41,591 bases of DNA, from positions 1 to 41,591 of the forward strand of contig CANFXM010000005.1 in NCBI GenBank assembly GCA_947451045.1, in the 5' to 3' direction. Numbering within the stretch: the stretch's first letter is position 1; every line of letters begins with the position of its first letter. The DNA is from Actinomycetota bacterium (GTDB taxonomy: Bacteria > Actinomycetota > Actinomycetes > Nanopelagicales > Nanopelagicaceae). The notes under the pieces were generated by a model. It was not told where the DNA came from and did not search any database. It saw only the letters and a list, made by a program, of their open reading frames with translations. Shown here in pieces: positions 1 through 9,853 of the stretch. A program made the translations under genes and the position numbers.

Positions 1-1817
1 AAATAAAGGACTCGGTAGGTAGCTACGCCACGTTTTGATTCAGTAAATGGAAGAACAAATTTTCCATCATCAGCAGTTGCTAGTACCACTGCTATATCTT
101 GCCACTTTCCTAGAACCAATTTTTGAAGTTGTGCGGTAGAGCCTGGACTCTGCGGAAAAATCGTTCCTGTAATTTGGGTTGCTTTACCGAGCGAGACAGT
201 GGTTGGGGCGACGACAGAGATACGAGGAGCAACGTCAATGATGGCTTCATCACTCATCGAATTTGCCCTATCCCACGTTCCTTCAGTGCGTAATTGAAGA
301 TATGTCCGTGTTCCAAAAGTAAGTGGGAGCGAAATGCTGCCATCGCTTCCTGTCACAAGGTCGGCAAGGTGGCGCCACGGTGACTGTTCTGATTTTCTAT
401 ATTCAACAATCACCGCTAACCCACTCTTACCGGATTTATCTTCTCCAGTTACATTGCCTGTAAGGAGAAAGGAGTCTCCATATCTGATTGTATTTTTATC
501 GAGAGATAGAACTGTTGTAATTTTTTCAGGAGCAAACGATGTTGCAGCCTTTCGAATTTCTTGAGTTGCAGTGTCATCTTCAATGCCCAAGGTCCATAGT
601 GCTACACCGCCTAGTTTGTATTGTGAAACCAGGGCTGCGCGCTGTGCATACGAGTCACTATTTTGATACCAGACAGTTCGCGTGACGGTGCAGGATGTCG
701 CTAAATTATTTTTACCTTGGCCATTGAATACTTTTGTGTAGGAATAGGTTGCCTCTGCCGTTTTGGTATCAAAGGTTGGTGTTGCTTGATCTACTAATGC
801 TTTAGCTTGTGCGTAATTCGTTTTAAAAGTTGCGGCCTTTGCGCTCAACGATGTTCCTGGTGGAGCAGAGGTCGGACAAATACCAACTATGCCCGTAATC
901 CAGTCGCGTCCATAACCAGGTAACCCCACATAAACTTTTGAAGAGGGCATAACAGTTATCGCGTAGTTCAATGTTCGTTGCACCCAGGTTATTGGGCCAA
1001 TTGGTCCCGGTTGATCCACAGAATAGTCATATGTCATTATGCGTAATCGATCAATATCATTAGCAATAGCGGCCCACGCATAAACGGTGTACCCCTTACT
1101 CTTCTGCGTTGGATCGAAAAGTACAGGTGTAGTTACAGATAATAGTTTTTGATTTGCATGGAGCTTGATGCTCAATTCTTTTATAAAAGTAATCCAATTT
1201 GGCATCGTCTTGGGCCATGTCGCACTTCCATCGACAAATGCAAATCCTTCAAAATCTAAATCAATTCCGTCGAATCCATTATTCATGACAAGATTAGAAA
1301 TACTCTCAATGATCTGGGTGCGTGTTGTGACATTTGCAAGTGAAGTTGAAAGTTCTAGTTTTGCAGTTCCATCAGTTATCGTAGGAATAACACTGATGCC
1401 CGCTCTCTTTATGAGGCATGTAGTGGTTGCCATTGGCCACGAAGGGTTTCCTGACACGTAATCATTTCGAATCACTGCTTTACTCTTGAGAGTGAACCAA
1501 AATGGCATTACCTCTTTTATAAGATCGCTATTTCTAAATAAATATGAAGCGGTCAAACTATCGTTTTCAGCGCTCCCATATTGGCTGGCGTCACATATTC
1601 CAGCGGTTGCAGTCTCATCACGGGTGATTGATGGAATTTTCTTTACAAAAGGCAGCACTGTTTTTACTGAATAATATGGAATCCATCCCGAAAGGATCTC
1701 TCGGGGTGCGCGCAGAGAATCATCTGCCCCATGGGCCACTACTGGAATCGAAGCAACCAGAAATACTGCACTAGCAAAAATAGCTAAGCGCGATAGGTAT
1801 CTCATTATCTGCTTCAT
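1..1817 (-). CDS. Secreted glycoside hydrolase family 18-like protein (chitinase/YaaH-like) with C-terminal Ig-like repeats; C-terminus truncated by window edge
   Basis: My reverse-strand translation from ATG at 1817 is open to position 1 (missed by the ORF track because no stop lies in the window): MKQIMRYLSRLAIFASAVFLVASIPVVAHG... signal peptide, then NGFDGIDLDFEGF matching the GH18 DxxDxDxE catalytic signature, later GVALWTLGIEDD. Confidence 0.85.
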   Translation of the reverse strand, partial: MKQIMRYLSRLAIFASAVFLVASIPVVAHGADDSLRAPREILSGWIPYYSVKTVLPFVKKIPSITRDETATAGICDASQYGSAENDSLTASYLFRNSDLIKEVMPFWFTLKSKAVIRNDYVSGNPSWPMATTTCLIKRAGISVIPTITDGTAKLELSTSLANVTTRTQIIESISNLVMNNGFDGIDLDFEGFAFVDGSATWPKTMPNWITFIKELSIKLHANQKLLSVTTPVLFDPTQKSKGYTVYAWAAIANDIDRLRIMTYDYSVDQPGPIGPITWVQRTLNYAITVMPSSKVYVGLPGYGRDWITGIVGICPTSAPPGTSLSAKAATFKTNYAQAKALVDQATPTFDTKTAEATYSYTKVFNGQGKNNLATSCTVTRTVWYQNSDSYAQRAALVSQYKLGGVALWTLGIEDDTATQEIRKAATSFAPEKITTVLSLDKNTIRYGDSFLLTGNVTGEDKSGKSGLAVIVEYRKSEQSPWRHLADLVTGSDGSISLPLTFGTRTYLQLRTEGTWDRANSMSDEAIIDVAPRISVVAPTTVSLGKATQITGTIFPQSPGSTAQLQKLVLGKWQDIAVVLATADDGKFVLPFTESKRGVATYRVLY

Positions 1818-1907
1818 AAGGTTTTTTAGGGTATCGGGTAGGCTTGAGAAAATCCTTTGACCACGCCCCAATTTCAATTTTGCATATCAACAGAAGAGGC
1901 CTGACTC

Positions 1908-2597
1908 ATGAATACAGAAGTACCTACGTTAGCTCGCAAAGCTATTGCAGAATTACTCGGGACTTTTGTTCTTGTCTGCTTTGCAACTGGCGTCATCATC
2001 AGTGGAGTTGTCCCATTTATGGGACTTGCGCTTTCTCCAGCGCTAGCCGTATTCATTTTGATTTTGACTCTTGGTTATATTTCAGGCGCACATTTCAATC
2101 CCGCAGTATCTCTAGCTTTTCTTTTGCTCAAACAAATGAATCTAAAAGAATTCATTACCTACGTCTTGGCGCAATTGGCCGGCAGCGCTATCGCAGCTTT
2201 ATCCATGTTTGTTATTTTTTCTAAAGCTAAATCAAATGTCGTTCATAGTGGAGTAAACCAACTTGCGCACGGTACATCGTTTCTCACTGGCTTTTTTCTT
2301 GAACTTGGAATGACTACAGTCTTCATACTTGTTGTCTTGCTTGCTTCCCAAGTCCGCGCAAATGAACCAAAGCAATGGGCACCTTTTAGTATTTCAATTG
2401 CAGTCTTTGGTCTACTACTAACTTTTGGACCACTCACCGGTGCTTGTTTTAATCCAGCACGCTGGTTTGGACCAGCACTTGCGAGTGGATATTGGAACAA
2501 TGGCGCACTCTATATTTTTGCACCCATGATTGGTTCGGTTCTAGGAGTATTTACTTTTCGTTATTTATCTTCAGGGGCAGGACGCAATCCTGCGTGA
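1908..2597 (+). CDS. MIP family aquaporin/glycerol facilitator
   Basis: Two NPA motifs (HFNPAVS and CFNPARWFGPAL), six hydrophobic segments, RBS-like AGAAGAGG upstream. Confidence 0.9.
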   Translation: MNTEVPTLARKAIAELLGTFVLVCFATGVIISGVVPFMGLALSPALAVFILILTLGYISGAHFNPAVSLAFLLLKQMNLKEFITYVLAQLAGSAIAALSMFVIFSKAKSNVVHSGVNQLAHGTSFLTGFFLELGMTTVFILVVLLASQVRANEPKQWAPFSISIAVFGLLLTFGPLTGACFNPARWFGPALASGYWNNGALYIFAPMIGSVLGVFTFRYLSSGAGRNPA

Positions 2598-2830
2598 ATC
2601 TCTTTACATGTTGGACAGATTGGATATTTTTCTGGGTCGCGTGATGGGATCCATTTCTTCCCACACAAGGCTTTGACAGATTTTCCAGTTACGGCAGATT
2701 CAACAATCTTTTCTTTCTTGACGTAGTGTGAAAATCGATCATGTCCGCCATCATCTTCAACAAGTTCAGGGCGCGTTAATAAATCGGTGTCGCTCTCTTC
2801 TTGAGTACCGAGTTTCCTGAAGATTCCCAT
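2561..2830 (-). CDS. DUF3039 family zinc-ribbon-like protein
   Basis: Protein MGIFRKLGTQEESDTDLLTRPELVEDDGGHDRFSHYV...CGKKW...YPICPTCKEIH resembles the actinobacterial DUF3039 family. Confidence 0.8.
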   Translation of the reverse strand: MGIFRKLGTQEESDTDLLTRPELVEDDGGHDRFSHYVKKEKIVESAVTGKSVKALCGKKWIPSRDPEKYPICPTCKEIHAGLRPAPEDK

Positions 2831-2896
2831 AATGAAGGTAAGGATACTCGTCAGATCTCGCTTTGAGCATCCGCTTCATGCGGGTAGAATTGGGAA

Positions 2897-3838
2897 ATGA
2901 AGGATCTTCTACACACCGCTGATTTGTCGCGTGAGGATATTGAACTCCTCCTTGCCACAGCGAGTGACTTTGCGGCAAAACCACTTTCTGCAAGTACTGC
3001 ACTTGCAAATAAGAGCGTCGCAATTTATATGACAAAGCCTTCAACACGTACCCGTCTTTCGTCAGAAACCGCTGTTGCACATCTTGGTGGGACACCAATA
3101 TTTATCCGAGGTGACGAGCTTCAATTAGGTCGTGGTGAAACTATTGCTGATACAGCAAAAATAATTAGCGGCTATTGCGATGCACTGATCATAAGGACAT
3201 TTGCCCAAAGTGATGTCGATGAACTTGGTGCACATGCCAGCATTCCGGTAATCAATGCACTTACCGATGACGACCACCCAACGCAATTACTCGCTGATTG
3301 GCTAACAATCCGAGAAACTTTTGGTAAAGATATTTCTGGCAGAAAATTTGTTTATCTCGGTGATGGAAACAATATGGCCAATGCCTGGTTGGTTATGGGC
3401 GCCATAATGGGTGCACACGTTGTTGCTGCTACACCTGAAGGAAAATGGGCGCCCGATACAAAATATATTGAATTAGCTCAGGGCATTGCAAAGAAGAGTG
3501 GTGCCACCATCGAGGTTATTCACGATGCTCATGAAGCCGCGCGCGATGCCAGTGTTCTCTATACAGATGTGTGGATGTCCATGGGTGATTCAGAGGCAGA
3601 TCGACAAGAGAAATTTTCAGCATTATCTCCCTTCTCAGTTACAGAGTCACTGATGCAGGTAACACGTAAGGATTCAATCTTTATGCATTGTTTACCTGCC
3701 CACCGTGGTGAGGAAGTTTCTGGCGCTGTTATTGACGGTCCACAATCTGTAATTTGGCGTGAGGCCTACCATCGCCGCACAACTATCCAAGCGCTCCTGT
3801 ACCACTTATCACGCGGCGAGTTACAGGGTTCGAATTAG
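2897..3838 (+). CDS. argF: Ornithine carbamoyltransferase
   Basis: Carbamoyl-phosphate motif KPSTRTR, DDDHPTQLLAD, ornithine-binding HCLPAHRGEEV. Confidence 0.95.
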   Translation: MKDLLHTADLSREDIELLLATASDFAAKPLSASTALANKSVAIYMTKPSTRTRLSSETAVAHLGGTPIFIRGDELQLGRGETIADTAKIISGYCDALIIRTFAQSDVDELGAHASIPVINALTDDDHPTQLLADWLTIRETFGKDISGRKFVYLGDGNNMANAWLVMGAIMGAHVVAATPEGKWAPDTKYIELAQGIAKKSGATIEVIHDAHEAARDASVLYTDVWMSMGDSEADRQEKFSALSPFSVTESLMQVTRKDSIFMHCLPAHRGEEVSGAVIDGPQSVIWREAYHRRTTIQALLYHLSRGELQGSN

Positions 3839-3870
3839 CCTGACGTGCGAGTAACCGCTACCTTATGGGA

Positions 3871-5001
3871 ATGCGCGTAGCCGTCCCCTTAGAAATTCGT
3901 GATGGAGAGAAGCGCGTAGCGCTTGTCCCAGACATTATTAATAAACTCACCCGACTTGGACTCGACGTAGTTATCGAATCCGGTGCTGGTATCCATGCTC
4001 AAGCAACTGATGCAGATTATGTAAGTGCCGGTGCATCCGTTGCTAAGGGTGAAGTTCTCAGCGATGCTGATGTTGTTTTATCAGTACAGCCGCTAACACC
4101 ACAACAAATGTCGAAGTTGAAAAAAGGCGCAATAACAATTTCTTTCCTTTCACCTGTAACTGCGGTGGATTCAATCGAGGCAGCCACAAGCGCAGGCGTT
4201 ACAGCTTTTTCACTTGAACTAGTTCCACGTATCTCACGTGCGCAATCTATGGATGCTCTGACATCTCAAGCGCTCTGTGCCGGATATCGCGCTGTGCTTG
4301 TTGGTGCAGAAATGTCACCTCGCTTTTTCCCATTACTTATGACTGCTGCAGGAACTGTTACTCCTGCTCAAGTTTTAGTTTTAGGCGCAGGCGTTGCAGG
4401 ACTTCAAGCTATTGCAACAGCTCGCAGACTTGGTGCAGTTGTATCTGCATATGATGTTCGACCATCATCGGCTGATGAAGTGAAATCAATGGGTGCCACA
4501 TTCATTGAACTCGAACTTGAATCACTCGAAGGCGCTGGTGGTTACGCCCGTGAGATGACAGAAGAACGCGCTGCAAAACAACGCGAGCTTCTCACTCCAT
4601 ACATTGCAAAATCACATTTAGTCATTACTACTGCAGCTGTACCTGGTCGCGCTGCACCACGTCTGATGACGCAAGCCATGGTTGATTCAATGGCACCTGG
4701 AACAATCATCGTTGACCTTGCTGCAGAAACTGGCGGCAATGTTGAAGGATCAAAGCCTGGTGAAGTAGTAACAACTGCGGGTGGCGTAAAGATATGGGGC
4801 GGAAAAGATGTTCCTAGCCAATTATCTTTTCACGCATCAAGTTTGTATTCACGCAACGTGGTCAATCTTCTAACGCTATTTACTAAGGCTGGCGCTGATG
4901 GCGCCCCTGTTTCATTTGACCTCAATTTTGAGGACGAAATCATTAATGGTTCAGCGGTGACACACGCAGGATCTCGCAGAAATTCAGGAGGGGCTAAGTA
5001 A
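3871..5001 (+). CDS. pntAA: NAD(P) transhydrogenase alpha subunit, part 1 (PntAA)
   Basis: N-terminal MRVAVPLEIRDGEKRVALVPD and Rossmann VLVLGAGVAGLQAIATARRLGAVVSAYDVRP. The ORF track starts at 3865; I prefer the second Met at 3871 because TACCTT lies 6 nt upstream (leaderless promoter). Confidence 0.93.
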   Translation: MRVAVPLEIRDGEKRVALVPDIINKLTRLGLDVVIESGAGIHAQATDADYVSAGASVAKGEVLSDADVVLSVQPLTPQQMSKLKKGAITISFLSPVTAVDSIEAATSAGVTAFSLELVPRISRAQSMDALTSQALCAGYRAVLVGAEMSPRFFPLLMTAAGTVTPAQVLVLGAGVAGLQAIATARRLGAVVSAYDVRPSSADEVKSMGATFIELELESLEGAGGYAREMTEERAAKQRELLTPYIAKSHLVITTAAVPGRAAPRLMTQAMVDSMAPGTIIVDLAAETGGNVEGSKPGEVVTTAGGVKIWGGKDVPSQLSFHASSLYSRNVVNLLTLFTKAGADGAPVSFDLNFEDEIINGSAVTHAGSRRNSGGAK

Positions 5002-5279
5002 TGAGTGCAGTAGCAATCATCTCCATCTTCACACTGGCGGTATTCGTCGGTTTTGAAGTTGTATCGAAAGTTTCCTCAACATTGCACACACCTCTTATGA
5101 GTGGTGCAAATGCTATTCACGGCGTAATTTTGGTGGGAGCAATTATTGTTGCCGACCATAGCTCTACAAATCTTGAACTCGGACTCGCAGTTGCAGCAAT
5201 CATTTTGGCCACTATAAATATGGTCGGTGGTTTCGTTGTAACGGATCGAATGCTTGAAATGTTCAAGGGTAAGAAATAA
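5001..5279 (+). CDS. pntAB: NAD(P) transhydrogenase alpha subunit, part 2 (PntAB, membrane)
   Basis: Small membrane protein with TPLMSGANAIHGVILVGAI between pntAA and pntB; overlapping stop/start junctions. Confidence 0.93.
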   Translation: MSAVAIISIFTLAVFVGFEVVSKVSSTLHTPLMSGANAIHGVILVGAIIVADHSSTNLELGLAVAAIILATINMVGGFVVTDRMLEMFKGKK

Positions 5280-6670
5280 TGAGCCGCACTCTTTATGACC
5301 TCATCGGTCTCTTTGCAGGCGTCTGCTTCATTCTTGCTCTCAAAGGTTTATCTCATCCAAAAACTGCTCGTCGTGGAAATAGAATCGGCGCAGTTGGCGC
5401 AACAATCGCAACTCTGGTTGTTTTCTTTTATACAAACCCTGGCTCATCACTTCCGCTCAATAACTTGGGATGGATTCTTGGTGCCATCGCAGTAGGTGGG
5501 GTTATTGGCGTTCCAGCAGCGCGTAAAGTTCAAATGACTCAGATGCCACAACTTGTAGCACTATTCAATGGTGTGGGTGGTGGTGCAGCAGCACTCGTAG
5601 CCATCGTTGAATATCTTCACCTAGGTACAAATGCAACTACTGCCGATGTAATTTTTACAGTATTTACTGTCATCGTAGGTTGTGTTTCATTTAGTGGATC
5701 CATCATTACATTCCTAAAATTGCAAGAATTAATGACTACTCGCCCAGTTGTATTTCCTGGCGGACGTTTTGTTATTGCCGCAACACTTGTTGCAGTACTA
5801 GGTGTTGGCGCATGGGTCGTTTCAGCACTCGGAACTGCACCACTGCTAATACTTGCAGCACTTTCACTCCTATTCGGAATTCTCTTTGTACTTCCAGTTG
5901 GCGGCGCAGATGTACCAATCGTTATCTCGCTTCTCAATGCATTTACTGGCCTTACCGTTGCTGCAAGTGGATATGTTCTCAACTCAGTACTTTTGATTAT
6001 TGCTGGAACACTCGTTGGTGCTTCTGGAACAATCTTGACTCGCTTGATGGCAGAAGCCATGGGACGTTCACTCTTTGGCACACTCTTTGGTGCATTTACT
6101 GCAAAGCCACAAGCATCTTCAGGAGTTGCCGAGGAACGTCCAGTTCGTTCAGGTTCACCTGACGATGTTGCAATCTTGCTCAACTATGCACGCCGCGTAG
6201 TAATCGTTCCTGGTTTCGGTCTTGCTGTTGCGCAAGCACAACACACTGTTCGTGAATTAGCAGACCTTATGATTTCAAAAGGAATTGATGTTGCTTATGG
6301 CATTCACCCAGTAGCTGGTCGTATGCCTGGACATATGAACGTACTGCTTGCTGAAGCAAATGTTCCTTACGACCAATTGCTTGAAATGGATGAAGTGAAT
6401 CCAACTTTTGGGCAAACAGATGTTGCAATCGTTATTGGTGCAAATGACGTGGTGAACCCTGCAGCACAGAACACACCTGGCTGCCCAATCTATGGAATGC
6501 CAATCCTGGAAGTTTCTAATGCAGCAAACGTTGTCTTCTTGAAGCGTTCTATGCGTCCTGGATTTGCGGGCATTGAGAATGAACTTCTCTATGATCCAAA
6601 GACCATGCTTCTCTTCGGTGATGCAAAAGCTTCGCTCACAAAGGTAGTGAGCGCGCTCAAGGCTTTATAA
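5279..6670 (+). CDS. pntB: NAD(P) transhydrogenase beta subunit (PntB)
   Basis: Membrane N-terminus plus C-terminal NADP-binding domain VIVPGFGLAVAQAQHTVRELAD...GIHPVAGRMPGHMNVLLAEANVPYD. Confidence 0.95.
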   Translation: MSRTLYDLIGLFAGVCFILALKGLSHPKTARRGNRIGAVGATIATLVVFFYTNPGSSLPLNNLGWILGAIAVGGVIGVPAARKVQMTQMPQLVALFNGVGGGAAALVAIVEYLHLGTNATTADVIFTVFTVIVGCVSFSGSIITFLKLQELMTTRPVVFPGGRFVIAATLVAVLGVGAWVVSALGTAPLLILAALSLLFGILFVLPVGGADVPIVISLLNAFTGLTVAASGYVLNSVLLIIAGTLVGASGTILTRLMAEAMGRSLFGTLFGAFTAKPQASSGVAEERPVRSGSPDDVAILLNYARRVVIVPGFGLAVAQAQHTVRELADLMISKGIDVAYGIHPVAGRMPGHMNVLLAEANVPYDQLLEMDEVNPTFGQTDVAIVIGANDVVNPAAQNTPGCPIYGMPILEVSNAANVVFLKRSMRPGFAGIENELLYDPKTMLLFGDAKASLTKVVSALKAL

Positions 6671-6679
6671 GCTCCATCT

Positions 6680-6749
6680 AAAGCAAAACAATCGACTACG
6701 GCGACTAAAAAGTTAAGAACACAGTCGCCTCTAGTCGATTTTTTGCTTT
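6680..6749. terminator. Long bidirectional hairpin terminator downstream of pntB
   Basis: AAAGCAAAACAATCGACTACGGCGACT pairs with AGTCGCCTCTAGTCGATTTTTTGCTTT (near-perfect about 27-nt arms) with a T-run in the right arm. Confidence 0.75.
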
Positions 6750-6815
6750 GCACCTTTTCGAATTGCAAGTAGTTGAAAGTTCAATTATTCTTGGAGGAGT
6801 CGAAGGAGAACCGAA

Positions 6816-7898
6816 ATGCCAGCAGTAACCGTTAGCGACATAACTATTTTGCCTAGAATCAGTAACACTCCTGATAGTCGTGCGCGCCGTGTAAAAAGTA
6901 TTACAACTGCGCCACAAGGTTTTGAGGGTGAAGGTTTTCCCGTTCGTCGCGCATTCGCTGGTGTCGATATGGCAGAGCTCGATCCCTTTATTCATTTAGA
7001 TCAAATGGGCGAAGTTGAATATGCACCGGGTGAACCAAAGGGAACTCCTTGGCATCCACATCGCGGATTCGAAACTGTTACATACATTATTGATGGAATC
7101 TTCGACCACTATGACAACAATGGTGGTGGCGGAACAATTTCAAATGGCGATACACAATGGATGACTGCTGGAGCTGGCATTTTGCACATTGAAACTCCCC
7201 CAGAACATTTAGTGATGAGTGGTGGTTTATTTCACGGTTTTCAGTTGTGGGTAAATTTACCTGCAGCAAAGAAGTGGTCACCACCTGCATATCAAGATGT
7301 GCGCGCAAAAGATGTTGCACTTATTTCTTCTGCAGATGGCGGCTCACTCATAAGAATTATTGCGGGAGAAGTTGATGGGCATCGTGGACCAGGCACAACA
7401 CAAACTCCTATTACGTTGGTGCATGCAACTGTTGCACCTGGTGCAGAACTAAGACTGCCTTGGCGCCGTGATTACAATGCACTTGTTTATACATTAGCTG
7501 GCCACGGTTTTGTCGGTGAAGAATCTCGCCCAGTACAAATGGGTCAGCTCACTGTCTTTGGTGAAGGCGACACCATCGTTGTGCGCGCCGCCAACGTTCA
7601 AGAATCGCGTTCACCTGATTTGGAATTATTTATTCTCGGTGGAGAGCCAATCAAGGAACCTGTCGCCTGGATGGGGCCATTTGTTATGAACACAAAGCGT
7701 GAGGTTCTACAGGCATTCGAAGATTTCCAAAAAGGATTGCTGGGCACAATTCCTGTAATCCAGCGCGATGATGCAGGCATTCAGAAACCGTTGAATCGCA
7801 GTGGTGAAGGATCAAAACTAGGTGGAGATTCAAAGCCAGCTACGGCAGATGAAATTCTCAACGTGCATGGGGCGCCAACAACTATTCAAGAAAAGTAG
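6816..7898 (+). CDS. Pirin family protein
   Basis: Cupin signature HPHRGFETVTYIIDG, AGAGILHIE, typical pirin layout. Confidence 0.93.
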   Translation: MPAVTVSDITILPRISNTPDSRARRVKSITTAPQGFEGEGFPVRRAFAGVDMAELDPFIHLDQMGEVEYAPGEPKGTPWHPHRGFETVTYIIDGIFDHYDNNGGGGTISNGDTQWMTAGAGILHIETPPEHLVMSGGLFHGFQLWVNLPAAKKWSPPAYQDVRAKDVALISSADGGSLIRIIAGEVDGHRGPGTTQTPITLVHATVAPGAELRLPWRRDYNALVYTLAGHGFVGEESRPVQMGQLTVFGEGDTIVVRAANVQESRSPDLELFILGGEPIKEPVAWMGPFVMNTKREVLQAFEDFQKGLLGTIPVIQRDDAGIQKPLNRSGEGSKLGGDSKPATADEILNVHGAPTTIQEK

Positions 7899-7948
7899 TT
7901 GTGCATAAGTTTTTTTAGATGTCGGTGCACTCCTGAAGCATTCACTGC

Positions 7949-9259
7949 ATGAAGATTTCAAACGAACGAGTTTCTTCACTCTTACGCGCTATCCCAGGAA
8001 TTGAAACGCTCTCCTCTCTCATCGCAATAGATCCTTTACATCTAGAGATGAGCGCACGAATCGATTACCTCAGTGCGCTCGAGCGTCAAAGTGCGTGGCT
8101 TCAAGCTGCCTTGCAAAGGGCGATTGTGGCAGTTGCTGGCGAGGAACCATCAGTTGGCCAGGGAATATTCTTTGGTGTTGATGACTCCGAACGCGAAGAT
8201 ATTTCGACCGCGCTGCGAATGTCTTCGAGTAGTGCACAAATACGAATTGATGTAGCAAGAACATTGGTCAATCATCTTCCTCATACTTGTTCCGCCCTTG
8301 CTTCAGGTGAAATCTCCCCTGCTCATGCAACAGTGATTGCACGTGAGACTGCATCGGCGATTCGTGATGGCTTACCACCATTTGCAATATATGAAATTGA
8401 GACCAAAGCACTAGCGCATGCTGAGTTTCATACTCCTGCTCAGGTTGCCAATAAAGTCCGCACAGTCTTGGCAACTATTGCTCCTGCAACCTTTGAAAAT
8501 GTTGTAAGTAAAGCTCGAGATGCGCGTCGAGTAAGTTGCTATAGAGAAAATGACGGAATGTCCACAGTTGTTGCAATTCTTCCAGCGCAAGATGCCCAGA
8601 TTGTAATGAAGGCGATTGAGGCATTTATTTTACGAAGTGAGCGCAGTGAAGAGAAGGTTTCTTTGGTGGTCGCGGATCAAAAAGATTCACGAAATGCCGA
8701 CATGAAACGTGCGGATGCACTCACTGAGATGGCCGCCCAATCTCTGGCCGCAATGAGTGAAGACTTACTTCTTCATCGTCGTCCTATTACTGTCAATGTC
8801 ACCATTGATCTTCCAACACTTTTAGGATTAGCAGAAAATCCAGGACAGTTAGCTGGTTATGGCGCGATTCCAGCATCAGTTGCGCGCACTCTCGCCTCCG
8901 ATGGTAAGTGGCGACGATTTATTACAGATCCACAGAGTGGCGCACTTTTAGATTACGGACGTGAAACATATACACCGCCACAGGAATTGGTTGATTTTCT
9001 CATCGCACGAGATCGAACATGCAGATTTCCCGGATGCCGACAACCGGCACATCGCGGCGATCTCGATCATGCCCAAAGTTGGGAAAGTGGTGGTGAAACG
9101 AATGCACAAAACTTAGGCGCCTTATGTCGGCGCCATCATCGAATGAAAACTCACGGTGGTTGGAGCGTTATTAGTAATGGTGATGGCTCATGCGATTGGA
9201 AGTCACCTGCTGGAAAAGAGTTTCATGTTCCTGCTCGTCCGATTCTCGAAGCGGTCTAA
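7949..9259 (+). CDS. DUF222 domain-containing HNH endonuclease
   Basis: C-terminal HNH module RDRTCRFPGCRQPAHRGDLDHAQSWESGGETNAQNLGALCRRHHRMKT; N-terminal DUF222/13E12-like helical region. Confidence 0.9.
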   Translation: MKISNERVSSLLRAIPGIETLSSLIAIDPLHLEMSARIDYLSALERQSAWLQAALQRAIVAVAGEEPSVGQGIFFGVDDSEREDISTALRMSSSSAQIRIDVARTLVNHLPHTCSALASGEISPAHATVIARETASAIRDGLPPFAIYEIETKALAHAEFHTPAQVANKVRTVLATIAPATFENVVSKARDARRVSCYRENDGMSTVVAILPAQDAQIVMKAIEAFILRSERSEEKVSLVVADQKDSRNADMKRADALTEMAAQSLAAMSEDLLLHRRPITVNVTIDLPTLLGLAENPGQLAGYGAIPASVARTLASDGKWRRFITDPQSGALLDYGRETYTPPQELVDFLIARDRTCRFPGCRQPAHRGDLDHAQSWESGGETNAQNLGALCRRHHRMKTHGGWSVISNGDGSCDWKSPAGKEFHVPARPILEAV

Positions 9260-9278
9260 TCTAAGTAATACTTAGCCA

Positions 9279-9851
9279 ATGATTTGGTGGCCAACTGAAG
9301 TTCCAACGCTCACGCACGGGCTCATCACGCTTCGTCCACCTCAAGAAAGTGATATTCAATTAATTTACGAAGCTTGCCAAGACCCACTAATTCCTAAATT
9401 CACCACTGTACCGGCCAATTACACGATGGCTCATGCCGAATTTTATATTCGAGAAAAAACTCCTCAATCCCTGATCAATCAAAGCGAACTTCTCTTCGTT
9501 ATTGAGAAAGGTATTGGTGATGATGCTCAATTTGTGGGACCAATTTCTTTTCATTCATTCGATATCGCCAATGAATCTGCAGAGATTGGTTACTGGATTA
9601 CCAAGGAAATGCGTGGTTTAGGAATTGGAAAAATCGCTTGCCAAATACTCACGGAGTATGGCTTTACAACAATGGGATATAAACGAATCCAAGCTCATGT
9701 CAATGTTGAAAATATGATTTCTCGTAAACTATTACTCTCAGCGGGATATACACTCGAAGGCATAATCAGATCAAAGGTTCGACAAGACGATGGAAGCTTC
9801 ACCGATATGGCACTTTTTTCAGTATTGCGCGATGAATGGGAAGGACTCTAA
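9279..9851 (+). CDS. GNAT family N-acetyltransferase (RimJ/RimL-like)
   Basis: ITLRPPQESDIQLIYEACQDP, EIGYWITKEMRGLGIGKIACQILTEYGF, HVNVENMISRKLLLSAGYTLEGIIR. Confidence 0.88.
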   Translation: MIWWPTEVPTLTHGLITLRPPQESDIQLIYEACQDPLIPKFTTVPANYTMAHAEFYIREKTPQSLINQSELLFVIEKGIGDDAQFVGPISFHSFDIANESAEIGYWITKEMRGLGIGKIACQILTEYGFTTMGYKRIQAHVNVENMISRKLLLSAGYTLEGIIRSKVRQDDGSFTDMALFSVLRDEWEGL

Positions 9852-9853
9852 GT

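Noticed and set aside
334-1674. Plus-strand ORFs 334-564, 1165-1461 and 1486-1674
   Set aside because: All are antisense to the open GH18 reading frame on the minus strand and have no recognisable domains.
3820-3840. GGGTTCGAATTA as a tRNA T-arm
   Set aside because: It is the 3' end of argF coding sequence; no cloverleaf can be built.
5617-6183. 188-aa minus-strand ORF
   Set aside because: Antisense to pntB with low-complexity Ser/Thr/Pro composition typical of shadow ORFs.
7949-9259. DUF222/HNH gene as a homing or mobile element
   Set aside because: No flanking repeats, intron structure or integrase; these genes are common stand-alone genes in Actinobacteria.
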